Assembly (NCBI GenBank): GCA_002327255.1
Contig: DCUM01000213.1
Coordinates: 3,884-19,535, forward strand
Direction: 5' to 3'
Source: a bacterium UBA2214
GTDB lineage: Bacteria > Zhuqueibacterota > Zhuqueibacteria > Residuimicrobiales > Residuimicrobiaceae
Length of the DNA stretch: 15,652 nucleotides
The position numbers were made by a program, and so were the translations under genes. Under the pieces are notes generated by a model. That model was not told the origin of the DNA. It was given only the letters and a program-made list of their open reading frames with translations, and did not search any database. Position 1 is the first letter of the stretch; each line of letters opens with the position of its first letter. Positions 1 to 6,814 of the stretch are shown here, one piece after another.

Positions 1-942
1 CTCTTCACGCTGACCCATCCGATCACCGCCATGCCGGGAACCGAGTTCGGCTGGAAGTTCCGTGGTGGTCCGGCGGAAAACTTTGCCGATGGCGGCTGGG
101 AAGGCGGCTCTGATCATAAATTCACCTTCACCGGTATGGATCTGGTCCTCGCTGCCTTCAAGCCAGCCGTTGTTCCGGCCGGCAAGAAACTGGCCCAGGA
201 TGTCACGGTGGTCTTTTCGGTGAACGTCGCCGGCGCTGTGGATTGGTTCAACAAGAAGCACTTCCCGAGCGTTGACAAAGTGATTCTCAACGGTGATTTT
301 GCCCCGATCGGCACGGGCGGCTGGGCCGGCTGGAGTGTCGCCGATATCGGCAGCGGCCTGATCGAAATGTTCGATAACGGCCTGGCAGCCAACGGTGATG
401 CAGTGGCCGGCGACGGCATCTGGTCCACCAAGGTGCTCTTCGCAGCAGGAACGGCTGCCGCCCATTACTACAAATACGGCATCTATTCCGCGGGCTATAC
501 CGATACGTTGAACGCCGGGGTCATCCCGATGGACAATGAGGCCGGTTTTGCCATGAACCATCAGGTTACCATCAACGATGTCAACCCGGTATTTGTCAAT
601 GTCACCGACAAATTCGGCTCGCAGTGGGTGAGTGTGGAACGCATTCCGACCGCCGGCATGCCGGAGGCGTTTGTGCTCCATGCCAACTATCCCAATCCAT
701 TCAACCCGACCACGACGATCACCTATGATCTGGCCAGCAACAGCCATGTGCGCTTGACGATTTTCAACGCCATGGGACAGATTGTGGCGACCCTGGTCGA
801 CGCGAATCAGACCCCCGGCACCTATCGTGCCACCTGGGATGGCAAGAACCTCAGCGGCGCCATCGTCCCGAGCGGTGTCTATTTCTATCGCATCGAAGGC
901 GACGGCTTTGCCAAAACCATGAAAATGACGCTGATGAAATAA
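1..942 (+). CDS. Secreted protein with T9SS type A sorting tail (5' end missing)
   Basis: The reading frame is open from base 1 through the TAA at 940-942, and the first ATG (31) has no upstream signal peptide or ribosome site, so this is the 3' part of a longer gene; 313 residues are visible. Residues 1-55 look like the end of one beta-sandwich module. Residues about 66-195 form a second module (starting QDVTVVFSVNV) with an Asp/Gly-rich loop, NGDAVAGDGIWS at 131-142, of the kind that binds calcium in E-set or choice-of-anchor domains. Residues about 223-313 are a typical T9SS type A tail: NYPNPFNPTTTI at 229-240, then FNAMGQIVATLVD, then SGVYFYRIE and a final MKMTLMK strand. By family knowledge such tails direct export across the outer membrane and are usually cleaved with attachment to the surface. 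The function of the lost N-terminal part cannot be told. An intrinsic terminator follows directly, so it is the last gene of its transcript. Confidence 0.85.
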   Translation, partial: LFTLTHPITAMPGTEFGWKFRGGPAENFADGGWEGGSDHKFTFTGMDLVLAAFKPAVVPAGKKLAQDVTVVFSVNVAGAVDWFNKKHFPSVDKVILNGDFAPIGTGGWAGWSVADIGSGLIEMFDNGLAANGDAVAGDGIWSTKVLFAAGTAAAHYYKYGIYSAGYTDTLNAGVIPMDNEAGFAMNHQVTINDVNPVFVNVTDKFGSQWVSVERIPTAGMPEAFVLHANYPNPFNPTTTITYDLASNSHVRLTIFNAMGQIVATLVDANQTPGTYRATWDGKNLSGAIVPSGVYFYRIEGDGFAKTMKMTLMK

Positions 943-960
943 GCGTCCTTGAAGAACCAG

Positions 961-995
961 AGCCTGTGCACCTCCGGGTGCACAGGCTTTTCTTT
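961..995 (+). terminator. Rho-independent terminator
   Basis: A perfect 12-bp stem (961-972 paired with 977-988) closes a TCCG tetraloop and runs straight into TTTTCTTT. It sits 18 bp after the stop codon of the upstream secreted-protein gene. This is the clearest terminator in the window and separates that gene from the receptor cassettes. Confidence 0.93.
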
Positions 996-1115
996 GCATT
1001 ACTTTGCCATGCTCATCAAAATATTTCCAGAACAAGATCAGCCTGAAAATTTTTCAAGTCATAAGACCTGTGTTGTTAGACCTCTTGAGCACCAGATTTC
1101 GCTGACTCTTATTTA

Positions 1116-1215
1116 ACCACGAAGCACACGAAGGTCACGAAGAAAAGGATGAATATTTGTCCTCCAGATCCAGCGAACCCTCTCCATGCTTCGTGTTCTT
1201 CGTGCACTTCGTGGT
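1116..1215. repeat. Inverted pair of three-unit 9-bp repeats (xxCACGAAG)
   Basis: Left arm 1116-1142 is three 9-bp units ending in CACGAAG (ACCACGAAG, CACACGAAG, GTCACGAAG). Right arm 1189-1215 is the reverse complement of the same design (units ACCACGAAG, TGCACGAAG, AACACGAAG on the - strand). The arms match at 23 of 27 positions and are separated by 46 bases, so the RNA or single strand could fold into a long hairpin. I recall similar CACGAAG-unit repeats dispersed between genes in several environmental bacterial phyla, often mis-annotated as small proteins rich in HEEHE or FVxFVV. The function is unknown to me. Confidence 0.8.
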
Positions 1216-1332
1216 CAAAGTTCTGCGTCTGATAAATGCACACCTGTTCAGTCCCGGGATGTGCGGGTTTGGTTGAGACGCTTCTTTTTGGGATGAAAAA
1301 TTCGGCTGTACAAGCATGAGGAGATACTGGCC

Positions 1333-4300
1333 ATGCGCAAAATGCTATCCCTGGTCGTGCTGCTGCTGGCTCTGGCCGCAGCCCTGATGGCGGGGACCAC
1401 GGGCAAGATCGCCGGCGTCGTAAGCGATTCCGAAAGCGGAGATGCACTGCCCGGCGTCAACATCGTCGTGGAGGGCACCAGCGCCGGGGCTGTCACCAAT
1501 CTGGATGGTCAGTACACCCTGTTGAATCTCAAGCCGGGGCTCTATGATTTAAGGTTCACCATTCTGGGATACGCCGAATACCGCGTCCGCCAGGTACGGG
1601 TGGACATCGATCTCACCACCGCGCTCGATGTGCGGCTGCGGCCGGTCGCTCTGCAGGGCGAGGAAGTGGTTGTTGTGGCGCAACGGCCGATTGTGGCGCG
1701 GGATGTCTCCAACAGCCAGATGAACATCGAGTCCCGGACCATCGAGGCCATGCCCGTGGAAACGGTGCGTGAGGTGATCTCCCTGCAGGCGGGCATCGAA
1801 CGCGGCCGCGAAGGCATCATCGTGCGCGGCGGCGGCGCCAGCCAGACCGCCTTCATGATGGACGGCCTCTCCCTCAACGACGAGCGCTCCAACATTCCCT
1901 ACACCGCGGTGGGCCTGAGTTCGGTGAAGGAAATCCAGATTCAGACCGGCGGTTTCAATGCCGAATACGGCAACCTGCGCTCGGGCCTGGTCAATGTCAT
2001 CACGCGCGAGGGCGATAATCAGCGATATTCCGGTACCATTACCCTGCGCTACAGTCCTGCGGCGGCCAAGCATTTCGGCACCTCGGTTTACGATCCCTAC
2101 TCCTATTTCAATCGCGTCTACATGGATCCCGCGGTGTGCTTCACCGGGACGGCCAGCGGCGCCTGGGACGCCTTCACCCAAAGACAGTACCCCAAATTTG
2201 ACGGCTGGAATACCTATTCCGATCAAACCCTGCGCGACAACAATCCCGACAACGATTTGACGCCGGAAGGCGCGCAGCGTCTCTATGCCTGGCAGCACCG
2301 CCGTCAGGGCGACATCACCAAGCCGGATTATGTCCTCGATGGCGGTTTCGGCGGTCCGGTTCCGTTCATCAGCAGGCAATTGGGCGGCCTGCGCTTCTTC
2401 GCCTCGCATGTCCGCGAGCAGGAAATGTTCGTCATCCCGCTCTCCCGCGATGCCTATCGCGAGAATCACACCCAGCTCAAGCTGACCACAGACATTGCAC
2501 CGTACATGAAACTGGTTTTCACCGGATTATACGGAGAGGTTCACTCGGTCTCTCCGTACAACTGGACGACCACTCCCACCGGTTACGTCCTGCGCGACCA
2601 GGAGCAGATCGCGGATTTGACCACCGCCAGCGAAGGCCGCGCCATTTTGTACATGCCGGGGTATTACAGTCCCAGCTCCATCTATCGTCAGGTCTATGGC
2701 GTGCAGCTGACCCACATGCTCAACACAAAAACTTTTTATGAGGTCTATCTTCAACACAACCATAGCCGCTACAATACCTTCAAAATCGCCGACCGCGATA
2801 CGACCAAAATTTACCAACCGCTGCCCGGTTATTTTGTCGATGAGCTGCCCTACGGGTACATGGGACAGAGTGCACCGAGCATCAACGGCGACCGTATGGG
2901 TGCGTGGATGAACCTGGGACGCGACAAGAGCGCCAACGCGACCACCAGTTTGAAAGCGGATTTGACCAGCCAGGTCACCCCGCGGCATCAGATCAAGACC
3001 GGCGTGCAGTTCGTCTACAACGACTATAACATCCATTCCTTCACCGATGGGCCGGCCTTGCCGGATCAATGGAGCCGCAGCCTGAAATATAATGTCTTTC
3101 CCTACCGCATCGGGCTCTATCTCCAGGACAAGGTCGAATTTCAGGGCTTTATCGCCAATCTCGGTCTGCGCATGGATTACTCCGATCCCAACGGCACCTA
3201 TCTGGTGCTGAACGATTATGATAAAAACCTCGCCGCCGGCGCCGGCAAAAAGGTCGATCAAAGCGTCGATAAGGCCGATGCCAAAGCCCATCTGATCTGG
3301 AGTCCGCGTCTGGGCGTCTCCCACCCCATCACCGCCAATTCAAAACTCTATTTCAATTATGGACACTTTTCCCAGGAGCCCGTCTCCTCGTACCGCTTCC
3401 TGCTGCAGCGCGAGAACAACGGCGCGGTCAAGTATTTGGGCTCTCCCGAACTGGCGCCCGAAAAGACCGTCGCCTATGAACTGGGCTATTCACAGAATCT
3501 CTTCGATCTCTTGTTGCTCAACGTCGCCGCCTATTACAAGGACGTGACCAACCAGCCGGGCTGGATCAATTATGTCAACATCAACACCATGATCAATTAT
3601 TACAAAGCCGCCAACAACAACTATGCGGATATCCGCGGCTTTGAAGTGACCCTGACCAAACGCAGCGGACGCTGGGTTTCGGGATTTGTCAACTATACCT
3701 ATGATGTGCAGACTTCCGGCTATTTCGGCCTGCAGACCTATTACCAGGATCCCACCCGGCAGCGCGACTATTTGCGCCTGAATCCCTACCAGAGCCGGCC
3801 GCGGCCGCGGCCCTACACCCGCGCCAACCTCGATCTGCACACGCCGGCGGACTTTGGCCCCGTAGCCATGGGATGGCGGCCCCTGGCGGACTGGAACCTC
3901 AATATCCTCGCCGATTGGCGCACAGGGAGCTATTCCACCTACAATCCCAAGGGTCTGCCCGGTATTCTCGATAACGTGCAATGGCGTGACTGGTACAACA
4001 TCAATCTCCGCCTCTCCAGAATGCTCCACATCGACAAGCTGCAATTCCAGGTTTACCTCGATGTCAATAATCTATTCAATTTCAAATATTTGAGTTATGC
4101 CGGCTTTGCCGACAGCTACGATCAGGAAGACTATATGAGTTCGCTCTGCTTCTCCTGGGAAGAGGGAGACAAGAAGGGAAACGATCGCATCGGTGATTAT
4201 CGCCCGGATGGGGTCCAGTACGATCCCCTCGAAGACAATCCCGGCAACGATGCAGCGATCACGGCGCGCAATGAAACGCGCAAAAAGACAAGGTCCTACA

Positions 4301-4377
4301 TCGACAATCCCAACATCGAATCGCTGACTTTCCTGAACCCCAGGGACATCACCTTTGGTCTTAAAATCAATTTCTAA
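1333..4377 (+). CDS. TonB-dependent outer-membrane receptor, cassette 1
   Basis: This is a TonB-dependent transporter of 1014 aa that should import a ligand through the outer membrane using proton-motive force via TonB-ExbBD. The signal peptide is residues 1-20, cleaved before GTTG. Residues about 24-105 are a carboxypeptidase-regulatory-like (SusC-type) domain with the typical PGVNIVVEGT, GAVTNLDGQYTL and LGY strands. A hydrophobic EEVVVVAQRP segment (110-119) lies where the TonB box is expected. The plug covers about 120-226, with VRGGGASQTAFMMDG and the conserved QTGGFNAEYGNLRSG. The rest is the 22-strand barrel, ending in LKINF with the terminal Phe typical of outer-membrane proteins. The start is supported by GAGGAGA at 1318-1324. 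The gene is 24 bp upstream of its exported partner and is paralogous to the receptor starting at 6815. The ligand is not readable from the sequence; the neighbouring GHL10 protein makes a glycan fragment possible. Confidence 0.95.
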   Translation: MRKMLSLVVLLLALAAALMAGTTGKIAGVVSDSESGDALPGVNIVVEGTSAGAVTNLDGQYTLLNLKPGLYDLRFTILGYAEYRVRQVRVDIDLTTALDVRLRPVALQGEEVVVVAQRPIVARDVSNSQMNIESRTIEAMPVETVREVISLQAGIERGREGIIVRGGGASQTAFMMDGLSLNDERSNIPYTAVGLSSVKEIQIQTGGFNAEYGNLRSGLVNVITREGDNQRYSGTITLRYSPAAAKHFGTSVYDPYSYFNRVYMDPAVCFTGTASGAWDAFTQRQYPKFDGWNTYSDQTLRDNNPDNDLTPEGAQRLYAWQHRRQGDITKPDYVLDGGFGGPVPFISRQLGGLRFFASHVREQEMFVIPLSRDAYRENHTQLKLTTDIAPYMKLVFTGLYGEVHSVSPYNWTTTPTGYVLRDQEQIADLTTASEGRAILYMPGYYSPSSIYRQVYGVQLTHMLNTKTFYEVYLQHNHSRYNTFKIADRDTTKIYQPLPGYFVDELPYGYMGQSAPSINGDRMGAWMNLGRDKSANATTSLKADLTSQVTPRHQIKTGVQFVYNDYNIHSFTDGPALPDQWSRSLKYNVFPYRIGLYLQDKVEFQGFIANLGLRMDYSDPNGTYLVLNDYDKNLAAGAGKKVDQSVDKADAKAHLIWSPRLGVSHPITANSKLYFNYGHFSQEPVSSYRFLLQRENNGAVKYLGSPELAPEKTVAYELGYSQNLFDLLLLNVAAYYKDVTNQPGWINYVNINTMINYYKAANNNYADIRGFEVTLTKRSGRWVSGFVNYTYDVQTSGYFGLQTYYQDPTRQRDYLRLNPYQSRPRPRPYTRANLDLHTPADFGPVAMGWRPLADWNLNILADWRTGSYSTYNPKGLPGILDNVQWRDWYNINLRLSRMLHIDKLQFQVYLDVNNLFNFKYLSYAGFADSYDQEDYMSSLCFSWEEGDKKGNDRIGDYRPDGVQYDPLEDNPGNDAAITARNETRKKTRSYIDNPNIESLTFLNPRDITFGLKINF

Positions 4378-4401
4378 CCATCCAGGAGCGGAGGAGCAAA
4401 C

Positions 4402-6579
4402 ATGAACAAAAGCGTGTTGAACGGCGGCTGCAGCGCTCTGCTGCTGATGATGGTTGCCGGGCTCGTTCTGACCCTGGTCCCCGCGGGTGAGGCGCAATTG
4501 CTCGGCACCGAACGGCGCTATATCCGCGTCGGACCCTTGCAGACTTTTTATTCTTCCTTTGGCCGCGAATGGGGCGATGACGACGGCAATGGCATCTTTG
4601 AAGGCCTGATGTGGCCGGCCGATTATCCCTATCAGGACAATGCGGTCATCAATATCTTCTTCCTGGGGTGCAGCGATTTTACCAATGCGCAGGGCGATCC
4701 CTTCGAAAAATTTGCCTTTCCGGTCACGGCAGACCTGAGCGCCATCAACCTGTCTATTTTTCCGGTGGAATTCAAGCAAGTCAGCAAATTCGAAATGCCT
4801 GCGGTCATCGTCGACGGCAACAACGTCAGCGCCCGCTACGCCGAGGATGTCGATGAGATCGATCCCACCCTCATCGCGGACCGCAAGATTGTCAATACCA
4901 TCCATACGGTGATGGGGTTGACCATCAAACGGGAAATCTACTATTTCACCCAGCAATATCATAATAACTATTTCATCAAGGTTTTTACCTTTACCAATAC
5001 CGGCAACACCGACTATGACGATGAGATCGAGCGCACGACGCCCCTGAAGGGCGTGCGTTACAGCACCGGCGTGCGCTACAGCGTCAGCCGCGAAGGCGCC
5101 ATGAAGATCGGCGGCACCCAGTTCTGGGGACAGCAGACCTACGTGACGCGGCGCGGCGAGAACTATGCCGCCCATGCCGGAGAGACCCTCACCGAAGCCA
5201 ATCCCATCGTCGACTGGTTGCGCTGCGGCATGGCCTGGGCGGGGCAAAAACGGGAAAATGCCTTCGACAACATCGGCGGACCGGATGTGGCGGGCACCGG
5301 CCGGCTGTGCGCACCGCACCACGCCGGCAGCGTCATCCTTCATGTCGACCGGAGCGGCACTGAAAAGACGGATGATGTCAACCAGCCGGTTGTGCTGGGC
5401 TGGCACGCGGCCGATGAGCAGACCTTTTTCAGCACCGGTCTGCTGACCAAGAATGATCTGCCCAACATGATCAAACTCTACGACATGCTCGCCGGACAGC
5501 CGCTGCGCGGCCTCGGCGGCAACGAACGCTTCGATGAAAAATATGCGGCCTCCAATCCGGATGCGTTTACGGTGCACATGGATGCCGGCGGAACCGATCT
5601 CTGGGTCTGCTATGGACCGTGGGATTTGGAGCACGGCGAGAGTATCACCATCGTCGAGGCCGAAGGCATCCATGGCCTGTCGCGGCAGATGTGTGAGACC
5701 ATCGGCCGGCGCTGGAAACAGGCGTATGGGAATGCGGCGGATAAAGGACCGTTCACACTGCCGGATGGCAGCACCACGACCGACAAGGATATCTACAAAA
5801 ACAGCTGGGTGTTCACCGGCAAAGACAGCCTGTTATTGACTTTCAGCCGCGCCAAGCGCAATTTCGACGCGGGACTGATGATTCCGCAGCCGCCGCAGCC
5901 GCCGCCGTTCGTCGAAGTCACCTCCGGCGGTGATCGTATCACCATTTCCTGGGCGGCCAGTCCGTCGGAAGCCGAACCGGGATTTGGCGGCTACAAGGTT
6001 TTTCGCGCCATCGGCCGCACCGATACCGTTTTTCAGGAGATTTTCAGCGGCGGAGCGGGGGTCTATGCCTATGATGATGTCCAGGCGACCCGGGGCAAAG
6101 CCTACTATTATTATGTCGTCGCCTTCAGCGACGGCAGTGGCAACAGCGCCGGCATTCTCAATCCCAGAGGTCCCCTGTACAGCAGCAAGTTCTACGGTCT
6201 GGCCGGCGAGCCGGCCTATCTGCGCCGCCAGGCCGGAACCCATCTCGCGGATATCCGCGTTGTTCCCAACCCCTTCAATATCCTCTCCTCCAAATTGCAA
6301 TACGTGGGCGAGGCGGATAAAATCATGTTTCTGAATATCCCCGGGCACTGCACCATCCGTATTTTCACAGAGCGGGGCGACCTCATCCATGTGATTTATC
6401 ATGAAAACGGCAGCGGCGATGAATCGTGGAATTCCGTCACCTCGTCGCGCCAGGTCGTGGTCAGCGGGGTCTATATTGTCCAGTTCGAGGTCACCGAGGA
6501 TCACCGCGATCCGCAGACCAACCAGGTGCTTTACAAAAAAGGCGATACGGCGTACCGCAAGCTGGTCATCATTCGCTGA
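4402..6579 (+). CDS. Exported FN3-domain partner of the TonB receptor, cassette 1 (uncharacterised family)
   Basis: I do not recognise the main domain. The 725-aa protein has a signal peptide (1-31, cleaved AGEA|Q) without a lipobox, so it is not an obvious lipoprotein. Residues about 36-490 form a large unnamed region, rich in aromatic residues and beta-like, with motifs shared with its paralog: QQYHNNYFI, NTGNTDYDD, ANPIVDW, NAFDNIGGP, GLGGNERFDEKY, CYGPWDL, TIVEAEG, GRRWKQAY and WVFTGKDS. A Pro-rich linker (495-502) leads to a fibronectin type III domain (about 503-580). The end (about 617-725) resembles a T9SS tail: VVPNPFN, then FLNIPGHCTIRIFTERGDLI, SGVYIVQFEV, a Lys/Asp-rich insert and a last strand YRKLVIIR. 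Five Cys (90, 275, 403, 431, 650) are conserved in the paralog. GGAGGAG at 4390-4396 sets the start. Tight coupling to the receptor suggests a surface ligand-capture or lid role analogous to SusD, which is inference. No hydrolase motif was seen. Confidence 0.88.
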   Translation: MNKSVLNGGCSALLLMMVAGLVLTLVPAGEAQLLGTERRYIRVGPLQTFYSSFGREWGDDDGNGIFEGLMWPADYPYQDNAVINIFFLGCSDFTNAQGDPFEKFAFPVTADLSAINLSIFPVEFKQVSKFEMPAVIVDGNNVSARYAEDVDEIDPTLIADRKIVNTIHTVMGLTIKREIYYFTQQYHNNYFIKVFTFTNTGNTDYDDEIERTTPLKGVRYSTGVRYSVSREGAMKIGGTQFWGQQTYVTRRGENYAAHAGETLTEANPIVDWLRCGMAWAGQKRENAFDNIGGPDVAGTGRLCAPHHAGSVILHVDRSGTEKTDDVNQPVVLGWHAADEQTFFSTGLLTKNDLPNMIKLYDMLAGQPLRGLGGNERFDEKYAASNPDAFTVHMDAGGTDLWVCYGPWDLEHGESITIVEAEGIHGLSRQMCETIGRRWKQAYGNAADKGPFTLPDGSTTTDKDIYKNSWVFTGKDSLLLTFSRAKRNFDAGLMIPQPPQPPPFVEVTSGGDRITISWAASPSEAEPGFGGYKVFRAIGRTDTVFQEIFSGGAGVYAYDDVQATRGKAYYYYVVAFSDGSGNSAGILNPRGPLYSSKFYGLAGEPAYLRRQAGTHLADIRVVPNPFNILSSKLQYVGEADKIMFLNIPGHCTIRIFTERGDLIHVIYHENGSGDESWNSVTSSRQVVVSGVYIVQFEVTEDHRDPQTNQVLYKKGDTAYRKLVIIR

Positions 6580-6710
6580 AAGAGAAAACGCCCACGCAGA
6601 GCATGGGCGTGAGAGTGAGAGACACGCAGAGGCAGGGCGTGAGAGAGGCGTGAGAGAGCGTGCGCGTGAGAGACACCCACGCAAAGCGTGGTAGTGGTTG
6701 AAATTGGCTG
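6580..6710. repeat. Clustered short repeats: GCGTGAGAG x4 with two flanking hairpins
   Basis: The 9-mer GCGTGAGAG occurs four times (6607-6615, 6637-6645, 6648-6656, 6664-6672), and GTGAGAGACAC twice (6615-6625, 6666-6676). Two related 17-base hairpin units bracket the cluster: 6591-6607 (CCCACGC, loop AGA, GCATGGG) and 6676-6692 (CCCACGC, loop AAA, GCGTGGT). The design looks like a degenerate, expanded copy of a dispersed intergenic element rather than a coding or regulatory sequence. Open frames that run through it from the partner gene are artefacts of its composition. Confidence 0.75.
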
Positions 6711-6761
6711 GCAGGAGACGGCTCCCGCCAGCGAAAGTCGCCGCCAGGAGGCGGCTCCTGC
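6711..6761. repeat. REP-like palindromic element
   Basis: Arms 6711-6734 and 6738-6761 are inverted copies matching at 19 of 24 positions around a 3-base spacer, beginning GCAGGAG and ending CTCCTGC. The arms contain smaller GC-rich inverted segments of their own, as in bacterial REP elements. In RNA this would form a long hairpin in the leader of cassette 2 or the trailer of cassette 1. There is no T-run beyond it (AAAAATATAATTATT follows), so it is not a standard intrinsic terminator for the + strand, though it could stabilise or attenuate the transcript. Confidence 0.7.
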
Positions 6762-6814
6762 AAAAATATAATTATTAATACATTAAACGCATTGCTATAC
6801 AGGAGAATGGTAGT
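6762..6814 (+). promoter_or_regulatory. AT-rich leader and ribosome site of cassette 2
   Basis: After the GC-rich palindrome the sequence turns abruptly AT-rich. TATAAT at 6767-6772 matches a -10 box, but nothing like TTGACA lies 16-18 bases before it (that position is inside the palindrome), so a promoter is only possible. AGGAGA at 6801-6806 is a good ribosome site 8 bases before the ATG at 6815 and fixes that start. Confidence 0.4.

Larger units (their letters stand above)
943..1332. other. Intergenic region before cassette 1
   Basis: These 390 bases hold the intrinsic terminator near the left end and the inverted xxCACGAAG repeat pair at 1116-1215. No open frame here has a credible ribosome site or protein-like composition. 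The part from about 1219 to 1332 is probably the leader of the receptor gene and ends in a GAGGAGA ribosome site (1318-1324). The promoter of cassette 1 should lie here, but I see no convincing -35/-10 pair or Bacteroidota-type TAnnTTTG box. Confidence 0.6.

Noticed and set aside
1085..1115. Sigma70-like promoter, TTGAGC with a downstream TTATTT/TATTTA
   Set aside because: Matches are weak and spacing is 18-19 bases. It overlaps the repeat arm, and an FCB-group organism may not use this consensus.
1116..1215. CRISPR array
   Set aside because: Units are only 9 bp, adjacent without spacers, and the two groups are inverted. No cas gene is present.
1109..1447. Small - strand frame giving a product with HEVHEEHEAW and FVTFVCFVVK
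   Set aside because: The protein is the translation of the CACGAAG repeat pair plus antisense of the receptor signal peptide. This is a well-known type of false gene call.
4072..5673. 533-codon open frame on the - strand
   Set aside because: It lies antisense to the end of the first receptor and the start of its partner, which have signal peptides, ribosome sites and family motifs. The - strand product has no recognisable domain and looks like a codon-bias shadow.
4402..6579. Calling the partner proteins SusD homologs
   Set aside because: There is no lipobox Cys at the signal cleavage site, no helical TPR-like or RagB/SusD motifs, and the presence of FN3 and T9SS-like tail domains argues against it. 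Only the genomic position is SusD-like.
6591..6692. CRISPR or tRNA-like structure from regularly placed repeats and hairpins
   Set aside because: Spacing between GCGTGAGAG copies is irregular (11-30 bases), repeats are too short for CRISPR, and no cloverleaf or CCA end can be formed.
6401..6694. + strand frame running from the partner gene into the repeat spacer
   Set aside because: It overlaps the partner gene in another frame, and its end is only the Arg/Glu-rich reading of the GCGTGAGAG repeats.
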